DNA of 64,000 nt, taken from positions 1-64,000 of the forward strand of contig NW_024088473.1 in assembly GCF_009730915.1 (NCBI RefSeq). The letters run 5' to 3'. Positions 39,042 through 50,039 of the stretch are shown piece by piece. Source of the DNA: Dioscorea cayenensis subsp. rotundata (Eukaryota > Streptophyta > Magnoliopsida > Dioscoreales > Dioscoreaceae). The position numbers and the translations under genes were made by a program. The notes beneath the pieces were generated by a model that worked only from the letters and a program-made list of their open reading frames with translations, did not search any database and was not told the origin of the DNA. Positions within the stretch are counted from its first letter, which is position 1, and the number at the start of each line of letters is the position of its first letter.

Positions 39042-42000
39042 GGTTGCATTTATCCCCAAGACAGACATCCTCACCTTTGACCATTTGTTATTGAGGCTTG
39101 ACTTGATTAAAAATATTTAAAAAAGTGAGTTTTATTTCAGATTTTATTAATCTAATTAATGGTTAATATCAAGTAATGATTGATTACTTGGTTAACACTA
39201 ATTTGTTGTTATATTATTATAGTTAATAATGTCACAAAATGGGTCTTGTTTTATGTTTTTCCTATTTTATTTTGGTTAGTTGCTTACTCCAAAATAACTT
39301 GGAATATATAGGATTATCCCAAGTTATTCCAGGTTATTCCCCACTAAAAATAGCCTTAAGGTTTATCAACATGTCCATGCACATAGGTATCCTTACTAAA
39401 AAGAATAGTAGCAGAAAATAATCATAAGAAATGGAAGAAAAACCTCAAAACATCATAGGTTACAAATGAATTACATACAGTGCTCTTTGAGGACAAAAGG
39501 AAGGTCAGTAAGTGCAACGCATCAAACTTAAGGGCATTGTGCAGCACACCAAATTGTCTAGCTATAGAAACAACCTGTGATACAAACACTAATCATCAAA
39601 GACCAGCTTGAACACATACAAAACTAACCAAATTCACAATAGTAAAATCATAAAATCCTTAATCAAAACAGCGCATACCAAGGATGACAACCCTGAAATG
39701 CATTCAGAATCCAATGATCCTCCAGGGAGTTTATTCAACACTATTTGCAGAAGCTTCATCACAAGCTCCAGTGCTCGAGATCCTTCAGACAAAACAAAAA
39801 AGAATTATGAATCAAAGCATCAAATTGATGAATGTCAGAATAAAAAAAAACAATAGCAAGCCGCTCCAAGTTGCCTGCTAAGAAAGAAAGACAGAAAGCA
39901 ACAGACCTAATGTCAAATGAGACCAAACAAACCTACTTTAAGAACTTGAAACAAGCATATAGATACGCATAATATGATTTAGAACCATATAGAAGACAAC
40001 CACCATGAAGATAACTCAATTAAATAAATCCTCATTGTCCATACAAATATGGTTAATTGAGTTTGTTTAAGTTAAGAAAAGTTGTCCACCAAAATAAAAA
40101 TGAAAAAAGAAAAAAGGAAATGGAAAGGTTCTAATCTAAACCATCATTCCCACAGTGGCCTATAGAATTACTTTCCTTATTGCCTCCCCTAGTACATATG
40201 TTGAAATCAGAAGTAGAAATAAAAATAAATAAATAAATAAATAGGCTCAGCATATACCATCATTCAAACCCGCAATATGTGGAGCAAGCATTTCCAGAAC
40301 TCCAGTTTTGTAAAATATTATGATACCATTCTCAGAAGCTCCAGCGACTAATAACAAAAATTCATAGCATTCTTCAAGAATCAAAGGATCCTGTCTGCAA
40401 GTGCAGTTCATGAGAAAACAAAAACAATAGCCTAATCAGAAAAACAAAACAAATAAACAAGATTCAGACAAAGGCAAGTTAGGGGCCAAGAAGCAACTCT
40501 AAAACTAACTAGTTCGAATCTATTCTGTCTTTATATCATTAACCTTTACCACATTTGGATGGAAGCATGATCCTCTGTTACAGTTCATTTTGAAGGTTGC
40601 TAGTTTAATGAATAAGCTGAGTAGTTTGGAGGGAATTAGAAGAAAAGAGAGAAGCTAATGATTCGGGAGAAAAGGGGGAGTGAAATGTCATTAATTAGAC
40701 ATAGTAGTGGGGACTGGTCTCTCAGGCATGGAGGGTAATTTGGGAATTTGGGGTTGTTTCTCTATTATATAAATACTGAAGGGTAGCAATGGAAGGGGCA
40801 TTCAGAATTTCAGATCTAAATTCTCTCATCTCATTTGTTCTTCTTTCTTCTCTGAATTCCTTTAGCTTGTGCTAGGGTATAGAGAAATCTCCAGGCTAGT
40901 CCTCTGATTTCTTTGGTTTGGTTGTTGATTGTACTGAATTCTTTTCAATTTCAATATAAGTAGTTGTTCTGGTGGTGTTGGTTGTTTAATTGCTGAATTT
41001 TTCTACAGGGAAGTAGCTGAAGCTTGGAGATCGGCATCAAGTGGTATCAGAGACATCGATTTTGCTGCTGTGGGTTGATTTGAGCTGATAGGAAGATGGA
41101 GACCCGCAATCAAGAGCTTAAAAGGGTAGAAGATGGGCTGAAATCCTTGTTGAAGGAGCGAACTGAGAAGCAAGCTGAGAAATACAGTAAGGAGTTGCTA
41201 GAGTTGAAGAACTCCCAGAATCAGGCCATTCAAGAGCTTAAGGAACAACAGATCAAGGATATGAAAGAGGTTAGAACAATGCTGATTAACCTCAATCCTA
41301 TTTCTAGTCCAAGTTCTGGTAATCTTGGTAATGTTCCTCCTGTGTTGGCTGCCAATGCTCTGAATTCCATGAATACTGCTATAATTCCTAGTAGATCTGA
41401 GAAAGAGATAGCTTATTTGAAGTCGGTAAGGCCTAAACTCACTAAATTGGAATTCCCGAAGTTTAGTGGGGTGGATCTACATGACTGGCTGTACAAATGT
41501 TATCAATATTTCGAGTTTGATGAAACTCCTGAGAATATGAAGGTGAGAATCGCATCTCTGCATTTAGAGAGTAGAGCATTACAGTGGCATCAAAATTTTA
41601 TTAAATGTAGGGTTGGTGGAGAGGATGTGAGTTGGAATGAGTATGCAACAGCTCTGAATGTCAGATTTGGGACTGAATTACACTATGATCCCATGTCTGA
41701 GTTGAAGAATTTGGTTCAGTTGGGATCTGTGCAAACTTATCTAGACAAATTTGATCAACTGCTGAATAGGGTGACTTTGTCTGAAGAATATATCATGAGC
41801 TTCTTTTTGAGTGGGTTGAAGGATGAAATCCAATATATTGTTAGAATGTTTAGGCCTATGAACCTACAAGAAGCTGTGAGTTTAGCTAAGTTGCAGGAAG
41901 CTGCTGTCGAGAATGCATATAAGAAGGGAAGGATGGTACACATGACAGCTCCTCTACTTCCTACACCAAAATTTGCTGCAGCAGGAAACAATTTTAACAA

Positions 42001-45000
42001 AGAGAGGATTACTGGAGGGGTTGTGAGGCAGACTGGAGAGAAGACTTTCAAACAACTGTCTAGCAAAGAAATGGAGGAGAGAAGGAAGAAGGGGCAGTGC
42101 TATTGGTGTGATGAGAAATATACTATGGGGCATAATTGTAGATCTAAACAACTTTATCGATTGAAATTGATAGTTGATGATGATTATCAAGAAGGGGAAG
42201 AAATAGAAGAGGATGGTCCAGTAAAGGAAGACACTACAGATAGTGAAGAGATCACTCCCATTATATCTCTCAATGCTTTGGCCGGTATTAGAACTCTTGC
42301 TGATTATAATACTATGCGAGTGAGTGGTTCAATTAAAAGTCAAAAGGTGAGCATTCTGATTGACTCTGGAAGTACACAACTTCATTGATGCATAAACTGC
42401 TGAACAGTTGTGTTGTGAGCTCTCTAATAGCCCACCAGTAACTGTGATTGTTGCAAATGGAAGCAAAATGGTGTGTGACAAGATTTGTGCTGACCTTAAG
42501 TGGAAAATGCAAGGTGTAGAATTCATGGCTGATCTGTTGGTGTTGCCATTAGAAGGGTGTCAGATGGTATTAGGCATACAATGACTGGTTTTGTTAGGGG
42601 CTATCAACTGGAACTTCAGGGAACTGAAGATGGAGTTTATGGTTGATAAAAAAAAGGTAGTGCTGAGGGGATCTCCTCAACCTAGGCTGCAGATGATACA
42701 AGGAAAGTCTCTTGTAAAGGCATTACAATTACCTCCTGAGATGTGCAAGGTCCAACTATGCTCTTTGATGGTAATTGATGATGAACTGAACAAAGTGAAC
42801 ACTGAAACTAAATTACAGGATTTATCTGAAGTGCAACAGACACAATTGACTCACATTTTGGGAAATTATGAGCAATTGTTTGAAGAGGTTAATACACTTC
42901 CTCCTAGTAGATCTCATGACCACAGAATTCTGTTGAAAGAGGGTATAAATCCAATTAATGTCAGGCCTTACACAGATACCCTGCAGTTCAGAAGGATGTT
43001 ATTGAAGAATTGGTGAAGGAAATGCTTTGCAAAGGGGTAATCAGGCCTAACACAAGTCCTTTTTCTGCGCCTGTGGTACTAGTAAAAAGAAGGATAGCAG
43101 TTGGAGACTTTGTATTGATTACCGGGCTTTAAACAACCAAACAGTTAAAGATAAACTCCCAATTCCTTTGATAGAGGAATTACTTGATGAATTGCATGGA
43201 GCCGAGTTCTTTTCTAAGCTGGATTTGAGATCAGGTTATCACCAGATCAGAATGCATGAAGATGATATTAGCAAGACAGCTTTTAGAACTCATGAGGGCC
43301 ACTATGAGTTCTTGGTAATGCCTTTTGGCCTCACCAATGCACCCTCTATATTCCAAGGCCTCATGAATGAAATTTTTAAACCCTACCTCAGGAAGTTTGT
43401 GTTAGTATTTTTTGATGACATTTTAATCTACAGCTCAGATTGGGATTCTCATTTGAAGCAATTGGAGGTAGTTTTCAAGGTGCTAAAAGATCACCAGTTG
43501 TATGCTAAGAGAAGTAAGTGCACATTTGCTTTCAAGAAAATTGATTACTTGGGGCATGTTATTAGCAAGTCAGGGGTAGAGATGGATACTACAAAAACAG
43601 AAGCAATAAAACAATGGCCAGTCCCTAAAAGTATCAAGGAGTTAAGGGGATTTTTGGGGCTAACGGGCTATTACAGGAAATTTATCAAGGGATATGGCAT
43701 TTTATCTAAATCACTAACCAATTTGCTCAAGAAGAATTCATTCCACTGGACTGAAAATAGCACGGAAGTGTTTCTGAAGCTCAAGCAACTTATGTGCTCA
43801 GGTCTTATATTAGCTCTACCAGATTTTACTGTTGAATTCACTGTAGAGACTGACGCTAGTGAAGAAGGTCTGGGAGCAGTTCTTGTTCAAAAGGGAAGAC
43901 CCATTGCTTATATGAGCAAGGCCTTATCTGAAAAACACAACTCTTTTTCTGTGTATGAAAAAGAAATGCTTGCTATTGTCCTGGCAGTAGAAAAATGGAG
44001 GCCATATTTGTTAGGGAGACATTTCATAGTTAAAACTGACCACCAAAGTTTGAAGTATTTGATGCAGCAAAGAATCTCGACTCCCAGTCAACAGAAATGG
44101 ATGGCTAAATTGATGGGCTATGATTTTGAGATTGTATATAAAAAGGGTTCTGAGAATGTTGTAGCTGATGCACTGTCAAGAAGACCCATTTTAGCAGCCA
44201 TGTTTACAATTCAGTCAGAGTTATGGGATCAAATTCAAAAGAGTTGGGTGGAGGATCCAGACCTGGTTTTACTCATTTCTCAATTACAACAAGGCCAATG
44301 TACTAAACAGTACTATCAGTGGGAACAAAATCAGTTGAGAAGGAAGAACAAATTGGTGGTTGGCAACATCTCTGAGGTGAGACAGCTGATTATTAGAGAA
44401 TTTCATACCAGTTTTGCTGGTGGACATTCTGGAATGGATGCAACTAAAAAGAGAATTGGGAATTACTTCTATTGGAGGGGACTCAAAGAGGATGTTAAAA
44501 CATTTGTGCAACAATGTGAAATTTGCCAAAGAAATAAGAATGAAAATACTTTCCCAGCAGGATTGCTTCAACCTTTACCAATCCCTGAAGGAATTTGGGA
44601 AGATTTAAGCATGGATTTTATCACAGGCTTACCTACTTCTCATGGTAAAGACACAATTCTGGTGATTGTTGACAGATTAAGTAAGTATGCCCACTTTATG
44701 GCCTTGTCCCACCCTTATACTGCTGTGACAGTAGCTCAGATCTTTTTAGATCAAATCTATAGATTACATGGCTTGCCTAAGTCCATAGTCAGTGACAGGG
44801 ATCCAGTTTTTGTTAGCAAATTCTGGAATGAGTTATTCCGAATTCAGGGGGTAAAGCTGAACTACTCAACCGCCTATCATCCTCAATCAGATGGACAAAC
44901 TGAAGTGGTTAATCGCTGTTTAGAACAATACCTAGATGTATGACCGGGGAGAAGCCGAAAGATTGGGATAAATGGCTTCCTCTAGCAGAATGGTGGTATA

Positions 45001-46797
45001 ATACCAGTTTTCACTCAACTATACAAGCTACTCCCTATGAAATTGTGTATGGTAAGGCACCGCCAATCCATTTGCCTTACAAAGCATCTCATTCTAAATT
45101 TGATATGCTGGACAGAAGTTTATTGGCTAGGGAAAACATACTGAAGAGGATGAAGGAGAATTTAGCCAAGGCAAGAAATAGGATGAAACAATTGGCTGAT
45201 AAACATAGGCTTGACAAAGAATACCAAATTGGAGATTTGGTTTATATCAAATTACAGCCGTACAGACAAATTTCAGTAGCTCAACGTTCTAATCAGAAGT
45301 TAGCTGCTAAGTACTTTGGTCCATATCCTATTATTGACAGGATTGGAAAAGTGGCTTACAAAATTCAGTTACCAGTTGATGCTAGAATCCATAATGTGTT
45401 TCACATATCTCAACTCAAAAAGAAGGTGGGTGATCAGGTTGTCTCTGCTGTGTGGCCTGAATTTTTGAAGAAGGGTGTTGAGGAAGATCTAAGAACTCCA
45501 ACAGCTATTCTGGATCGACAATTGGTGAAGAGAGGAAATAAGGCTGGGGTGAAAATTTTGGTTCAATGGTCCAATTCGTCACCTGAGAAAGCAACATGGG
45601 AGTTCTATGAGGTTTTACAGAAGCGATTCCCAGAATTTTGCTCTTCTAATCCTTGAGGACAAGGATTGTTTGAAGAGGGGGGTAGTTGTTACAGTTCATT
45701 TTGAAGGTTGCTAGTTTAATGAATAAGCTGAGTAGTTTGGAGGGAATTAGAAGAAAAGAGAGAAGCTAATGATTCGGGAGAAAAGGGGGAGTGAAATGTC
45801 ATTAATTAGACATGGTAGTGGGGACTGGTCTCTCAGGCATGGAGGGTAATTTGGGAATTTGGGGTTGTTTCTCTATTATATAAATACTGAAGGGTAGCAA
45901 TGGAAGGGGCATTCAGAATTTCAGATCTAATCTCTCATCTCATTTGTTCTTCTTTCCTCTTTGAATTCCTTTAGCTTGTGCTAGGGTATAGAGAAATCTC
46001 CAGGCTAGTTCTCTGATTTCTTTGGTTTGGTTGTTGATTGTACTGAATTCTTTTCAATTTCAATATAAGTAGTTGTTCTGGTGGTGTTGGTTGTTTGGTT
46101 GCTGAATTTTTCTACAGGGAAGTAGCTGAAGCTTGGAGATCGGCATCATCCTCAGAGTCTTATTTTACATACATAAATAAAAACATTGAGCATGATCTAG
46201 CATGCATTGATAATGATATGCTCAAAGATCATATCTTTTCTTAGAAAACCAATAACTTCTCTACTAAAATGAAGGAACCAACAAACTTACAACTTCGAAA
46301 TAATCTCTACAACAACAGGAACTTTAGATACCATCTCCTTCGAAGAAGCAATCTCCGGCACACGACAAAATGCAGCAAGAACCGTGATAGCGAGCTTCAA
46401 ATACGCCTCTCGATCCTCCACAACCTTCGCCCCAGCTTCACCCTTCCCCATTCCTTCACACAAGCGCCAAGAAATTCAGAACTTTTGCATCAAAATCAAA
46501 GAAAAACAGTTTCTTGGATCCTAACCGGTCATGAGGAGGCGATCAAGAAAACGATCCCCGACAGCGCCATAAACCTTGAGTACAGAATCCTTGTCCTCAC
46601 CATTGCAGAACTTCGTGGCAAGGAGGAGGCCGGCGAGGCGCTGCTCGTCCCGCTCGCCGCGCAGGAGCTTCAAACAATCGCTCAGGGCCGGACCCGAAGA
46701 TGATTCCTGAGAGAAAGAGTTAGATTGAAAGATGGAAGAAGCGAGAAGAAGAAGAAGAAGATAAGAAGAACAAGAATGAAGAGGAATTGTTCACCAT
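31636..46797 (-). CDS. Neurochondrin-family protein (ARM-like repeat protein)
   Basis: Eighteen exons join in frame: ATG alone (46797-46795), 46706-46526, 46453-46291, 40394-40258, 39782-39679, 39574-39479, 38375-38291, 36920-36800, 36718-36519, 36118-36027, 35957-35902, 35588-35499, 35404-35305, 33471-33367, 33269-33197, 32182-32028, 31935-31878, 31703-31636. The product is about 628 residues, normal for plant members. The N-terminus has the family signature DCLKLLRGERDEQRLAGLLL and FCRVPEIASSKEMVSK. The middle reads EKLQALLLAESVMSVLGEHW and the C-half CFLLPMLCQITMEIDGC. The whole is helical, as in an armadillo-like fold. Animal neurochondrin binds signalling proteins; the plant role is poorly known. 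Intron 1 follows the start codon directly. Intron 3 holds a Ty3/Gypsy element and intron 13 a hAT-like MITE. All coding exons appear intact. Confidence 0.9.
32833..32866. repeat. (TG)n microsatellite
   Basis: About 34 bp of uninterrupted TG, preceded by a short TA run, in an intron of the neurochondrin-like gene. Confidence 0.9.
33707..34745. mobile_element. hAT-like MITE of about 1 kb with GAGCC/AAGCTTGAAC inner repeats
   Basis: Left end TAGGGGTGTATTTGAGCCGA and inverted right end TAGGGTTGTAAACGAAACGA are imperfect terminal inverted repeats. Flanking 8-bp sequences are TCCATGTC (33699-33706) and TCCATGCC (34746-34753), a target duplication with one mismatch; 8 bp is the hAT length. The interior repeats short phrases such as GAGCCAAGCTTGAAC and GCTCGGCTCG on both strands and codes for nothing. 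It lies in intron 13 of the neurochondrin-like gene. Confidence 0.8.
37068..37610. mobile_element. Possible decayed hAT-like MITE
   Basis: Left end TAGGGCCACAAAAC and inverted right end TGGGGCTGTAAAGTTGAGCT resemble the termini of the 33707-34745 element. The interior is rich in AAGCTCAAGC and GAGCCT phrases. The flanks share only TTCTA, so the target duplication is weak. It lies in intron 7 of the neurochondrin-like gene. Confidence 0.4.
38994..39038. repeat. (GA)n microsatellite
   Basis: About 45 bp of pure GA in intron 6 of the neurochondrin-like gene. Confidence 0.9.
40576..41039 (+). repeat. 5' LTR
   Basis: 464 bp, starting TG and ending CA. A TATA-like stretch (CTATTATATAAATAC, about 40752-40766) marks the probable promoter. 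Transcripts from here would run antisense to the host gene. Confidence 0.93.
41042..41054 (+). other. Primer-binding site (initiator tRNA-Met type)
   Basis: TGGTATCAGAGAC lies 2 bases after the left LTR. It is complementary to the 3' end of plant initiator tRNA-Met, the usual primer for this class. Confidence 0.85.
41096..42388 (+). CDS. gag polyprotein with start of protease (retrotransposon)
   Basis: A 430-codon frame from an ATG just downstream of the primer-binding site. A charged coiled-coil N-terminus is followed by the gag core (KLEFPKFSGVDLHDWLYKC at about residue 117) and a zinc knuckle CYWCDEKYTMGHNC near residue 335. It then enters the aspartic protease active site (DSGST) and breaks within a few codons at a frameshift near 42372-42380. 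The capsid part looks intact and may still be translated. Confidence 0.85.
   Translation: METRNQELKRVEDGLKSLLKERTEKQAEKYSKELLELKNSQNQAIQELKEQQIKDMKEVRTMLINLNPISSPSSGNLGNVPPVLAANALNSMNTAIIPSRSEKEIAYLKSVRPKLTKLEFPKFSGVDLHDWLYKCYQYFEFDETPENMKVRIASLHLESRALQWHQNFIKCRVGGEDVSWNEYATALNVRFGTELHYDPMSELKNLVQLGSVQTYLDKFDQLLNRVTLSEEYIMSFFLSGLKDEIQYIVRMFRPMNLQEAVSLAKLQEAAVENAYKKGRMVHMTAPLLPTPKFAAAGNNFNKERITGGVVRQTGEKTFKQLSSKEMEERRKKGQCYWCDEKYTMGHNCRSKQLYRLKLIVDDDYQEGEEIEEDGPVKEDTTDSEEITPIISLNALAGIRTLADYNTMRVSGSIKSQKVSILIDSGSTQLH
42373..43167 (+). pseudogene. Broken protease and start of reverse transcriptase
   Basis: Protease-to-RT linker sequence is recognisable but interrupted. There is a frameshift near 42375, TAA at 42393-42395, TGA at 42582-42584, a frame change near 42970 and another near 43085 just before the reverse-transcriptase motif with IDYRALN. 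These lesions separate the protease from gag and from RT. Confidence 0.8.
43168..44943 (+). pseudogene. Reverse transcriptase, RNase H and integrase segment
   Basis: A 591-codon open stretch without its own proper start. It has RT motifs (KLDLRSGYHQIRM, VMPFGLTNAPSIFQ, and the catalytic FFDDILIYS), RNase H with ETDASEEGLGAVL and the KTDHQSLKYL region, the integrase HHCC zinc finger (GHSGMDATKKRI to CEICQ), and a D,D-E core whose first two Asp are in DFITGLPTS and VSDRDPVF. A frameshift at about 44935 ends it inside integrase. Confidence 0.85.
44940..45656 (+). pseudogene. Integrase C-terminus and chromodomain
   Basis: Continues integrase in the next frame (PLAEWWYNTSFHSTIQATPY, then a GPYPIIDRIG beta-rich segment and HNVFHISQLKK). 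It ends with a chromodomain-like stretch (VKILVQWSNSSPEKATWE) about 25 residues before the stop. The chromodomain places the element among chromoviruses, some of which target heterochromatic histone marks. Confidence 0.85.
45672..45682 (+). other. Polypurine tract
   Basis: GAAGAGGGGGG lies just before the right LTR and is the expected primer for plus-strand DNA synthesis. Confidence 0.8.
45687..46148 (+). repeat. 3' LTR
   Basis: 462 bp, about 98.7% identical to the left LTR by eye (six substitutions and one 2-bp indel). Its end GGCATCA is followed by the second TCCTC target copy. Confidence 0.93.
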
Positions 46798-47959
46798 GAG
46801 ATTGGATCGACGGAGAACAGCGTCGTGGTTAGGGTTTTTCCGATCAAGAACAGAGAGCACTAGGGTTTTCTAGTGAAAATTACTGCCGTTTGGGTTCTTG
46901 AAGTTTCAGGGACTTTTATATAAACACCCCTGAATAACGCGTAATTGCGCTTATATCCGTTATACCCTTCTTGATTTTTGAATTATTTTAAATTTTTGTT
47001 TATGTATATAAACTATATATATAGAGAGAGAGAGAGAGAGCAGTATTTATCTCTTGTATGAGGACATGCAAAAATAATTCCACTTTAAATATTGATATTA
47101 TAAAATGATAAATGAATTTATAAAATCAACTTAAGAAATTATTCCAAAACATACAAGTAAGTTAGAAGAAGAATGTGATCATTTTTTTTTTGTTTTGGTT
47201 AATTTTGTAGGAAAAAAAAACAACAGTGTTTTTTAATAATAAAACTATTTATTTAAGTTATTATTTGAATACCTGTGTATACATCACTGATTTTTTTTTA
47301 ATAAAGGTGTTTATTAAAAGAAAATATTTTTTAAATATTTCTCGTATAAATGGTTTGCTTAATTCTATTATTGTATTCTTCTTTTGAAGCTTAGATGACG
47401 ATATCAAATTATGATGTAATTAAATGAAAGTTTAAAAAATTTTGATATTTTGAGTTCTGTTCGGACAACAACTACAATACACCATTACCCTCAATGGTAT
47501 TCTTCACCTCTGGTGCACACATTGCTTCAATTGTTGAACAAAGTCAGAGTAAGTTCATTGAAGCCTTTTTTTTTCATCCATGGCCAAGATGGGGGAGATT
47601 AGGACTAATTGGAAGAAGGTTAAAGTAAAGGGAGTTAATTGATCATTAGCTTCAAGTTAATTACGTACCAAGCCTTGCGTGCGTGCATGCATCATGCATG
47701 TGTGAAGGAATAAGGGAGACATACAAAGATATAATTATAATTGCTTTGATTTGGTCTGGTGTGTTATTTGGTTAATAAAAAGTTATTTTTTTCTGGTGCA
47801 TAAGGTCAGAATATACAAACACAAAGCTCCCTTTGATATATGTATATCATTTTTATCTTGTTTTAGTTTGCTTGCAAAATTCCTTGAAAAGTGCATGTTT
47901 GCAGTAATCGGTTCATGATACTCAAGAATAAAATGCTATCTAAAATTTTTAAGGTATAT

Positions 47960-48600
47960 ATGTGTTAGTGAGCTGCCCTATTTGGGGCCCAACTTCTAAT
48001 AGAGTGGATCATCCCACTTATTAAAAAAAACTATATCAATTAATGAAATGTTTTACATGAGATATTTTATGTGTGTAAAATCCTCCCAATCATTGAGATA
48101 GGAAAAAAATGAGAAGAAGAGAACAGTGAAAAAAAAAACGTAGAAAGAAAGTGAGAAAGAAAGAGCTCAAGAAGAAAGGGATCAGGATAAAGGTTGGCAA
48201 GAAGATCCTCGGCGATAGATACTAGATGTCACCCATATTCTTGGGTAGAGGAACCTTGCTAGTAATTAGACACCTAATCCATTGAGTTGATTTCCATTTT
48301 ATCTATTTTTGAAGTCTTTGTTCCATCTTTTGTGAAGATGATGATGAACGCATGTGTTGAAAGACTCTTTTATTGAACTCTCATGTCTTTGAACTTGTAT
48401 ATTTCTAGTTAACTAGAGAGAGATCTTTGTAAACACCATTAATTGACATAGTGGAAGCATTGTAAGATGCTCTGAGGAATTATGTGGTTTTTTTCTCGAA
48501 AAGGTTTCCACACTAAAAATTGTTGTCTTACATTAATTGCATGTATTTTGTCAATTTTGTAAGTATTATCTCCTTCTACATCACAAAGAAGGGTTAGAAT
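47960..48600 (+). mobile_element. Possible copia-type LTR remnant
   Basis: The stretch has the feel of a Ty1/copia LTR and leader: purine-rich GAAGAAG/GAAAGAAAG tracts, then a TAGTGGAAGCATTG to TTCTCGAAAAGGTTTCCACA segment typical of the 3' part of copia LTRs. I cannot see a clean TG..CA pair or target duplication, so the limits are approximate. Confidence 0.35.
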
Positions 48601-48609
48601 CGTACTTTC

Positions 48610-48890
48610 AAGGGTTGTATCTGACCTAGGAGAGTCAGAAGCCCATATAGAGGTTGTATAGAGTCGACAGAAAGCCTTGCGGATGCCTTGCGGCCTGTAT
48701 AGAGGCAACATATATAGAGTTGGCAATAAGCCTTGTAGCCCGCATAGGGTAAGTGCGGCCCGCATAGGGTAAGCAGAGAGGCTTAATTAAGGGCGTCTCG
48801 CGGTCTGCATAGAGGCCACATGTATGAACAGTAGTAACTTTTGCTAAGTTTTCATTGTTGCGGTGCCGGAACCCCGACAATATGAAACCA
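48610..48890 (+). repeat. Degenerate tandem phrases around CCGCATAG
   Basis: Short phrases (AGCCCATATAGAGG, GGCCTGTATAGAGG, GCCCGCATAGGGTAAG twice, GGTCTGCATAGAGG) recur several times over about 230 bp. It looks like a decayed minisatellite, possibly part of the retroelement leader next to it. Confidence 0.5.
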
Positions 48891-49395
48891 ACATCAAATA
48901 TTTTGTTGTCTCAATAAACACATAACAAGAAGGATTCATATTAAAGTGTAAAAACAACATAAAACCATGTTTTGATTAAAAGAAAAATCCATAAAACACA
49001 CACTCACACACACACACACACAAATATTATCATCTCAAATCCAATGGAAATAAATATCAATTTAAAATCTTTAAAAAAATATATAATAACCAATGGTTTT
49101 GCCTATTACCACCAAGTTTCTTTTGTTCTTTTCAGAGAGGATCCATGATCAAACCCCATATATTAACTCCATGCCTATGCGAGTTGGGGGGCGATGTTAT
49201 GGCATGTTGGAAGATGGCGCCAAGCAAGTGAAGATTCAAAGCAGTAGCATGTGCACGGGAGGCCGTCGTCCAATTCCATTGGGAATTATAATACTAACGA
49301 AGCGCATGACATGGCTGGAGATGCACATTGATTGAAAGATCCATAACATTTTGGTGCTTTTCGTTGATTTCTGGTGTGAGTTTTGTTTGTTATTC

Positions 49396-49995
49396 ATGGT
49401 GGAATCTACTCGCATGAAAGATATCTCAGATAAATTGGATACAATGTTGGTTGTGATGGATTAGCATGAGGAGAGACTATTAGCATCTATGGATCGACGA
49501 GATGAATGTATGAATCTTATAGAACAATCTCTCAATCGGTTGGCCTTACTTCTAGACAATCAGTAACCTAAATTTCAGAACAATATTGATGCATCAACAA
49601 CAACTCAAATAGTCATTATCTGGGAAGAACAGGATTCTCACTCTATTCCTTCTGGTAAATGAGAGCAATATGTCGACTTTCCTCTGTTTTATGGCACTGA
49701 TGTTCTCCAATGGATATTTCAGGTAGGGATGGCAACGGGTTGGGTCGGGTGCGGATTTTACCATACCCGTATCCGTACCCGCTACCCCGCTAGTATACTC
49801 GAACCCGACGGGTTTTAAAAACCCCAACCCATACCCGCACCCGACGGGTAATTGGGTACCCGCGGGTATACCCGCCCCAATATTAAAAAAATTAATAATT
49901 TTTTTATAAAATAAAATAAAATAATTATAAACTACAAGACTAAACAAAGAAGAAAAATAAAAAACCCTAAATTGTTAAGTTGTAGAACTTATTAG

Positions 49996-50039
<44 letters not shown>

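Larger units (their letters stand above)
40576..46148 (+). mobile_element. Ty3/Gypsy LTR retrotransposon (chromovirus type), mutated
   Basis: A full-length element of 5,573 bp. Both LTRs begin TGTTACAG and end GGCATCA. A TCCTC target duplication flanks it (40571-40575 and 46149-46153). A primer-binding site like initiator tRNA-Met follows the left LTR and a purine tract precedes the right one. The internal order is gag, protease, reverse transcriptase, RNase H, integrase and a C-terminal chromodomain, which defines chromoviruses. It sits in intron 3 of the neurochondrin-like gene in the opposite orientation. The LTRs differ by about six substitutions and one 2-bp indel, so the insertion is young, yet the coding part has at least six lesions and cannot make an intact polyprotein. 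Confidence 0.95.
46798..49380. other. Upstream region of the neurochondrin-like gene and repeat-rich gap
   Basis: Bases 46798-46920 are the probable 5' UTR and proximal promoter of the minus-strand neurochondrin-like gene (TATATAA-like motif near 46916-46924 on either strand). Then follow a GA run (47025-47041), AT-rich DNA, a possible copia-type LTR remnant (about 47960-48600), and tRNA- and gene-free sequence up to a gag fossil starting near 49390. Confidence 0.5.

Noticed and set aside
46269-46703. 144-codon plus-strand frame
   Set aside because: Antisense shadow of exons 2 and 3 of the neurochondrin-like gene.
48610-48890. CRISPR-like spaced repeats
   Set aside because: Spacing and repeat units are irregular and the genome is plant nuclear; a decayed minisatellite explains it.
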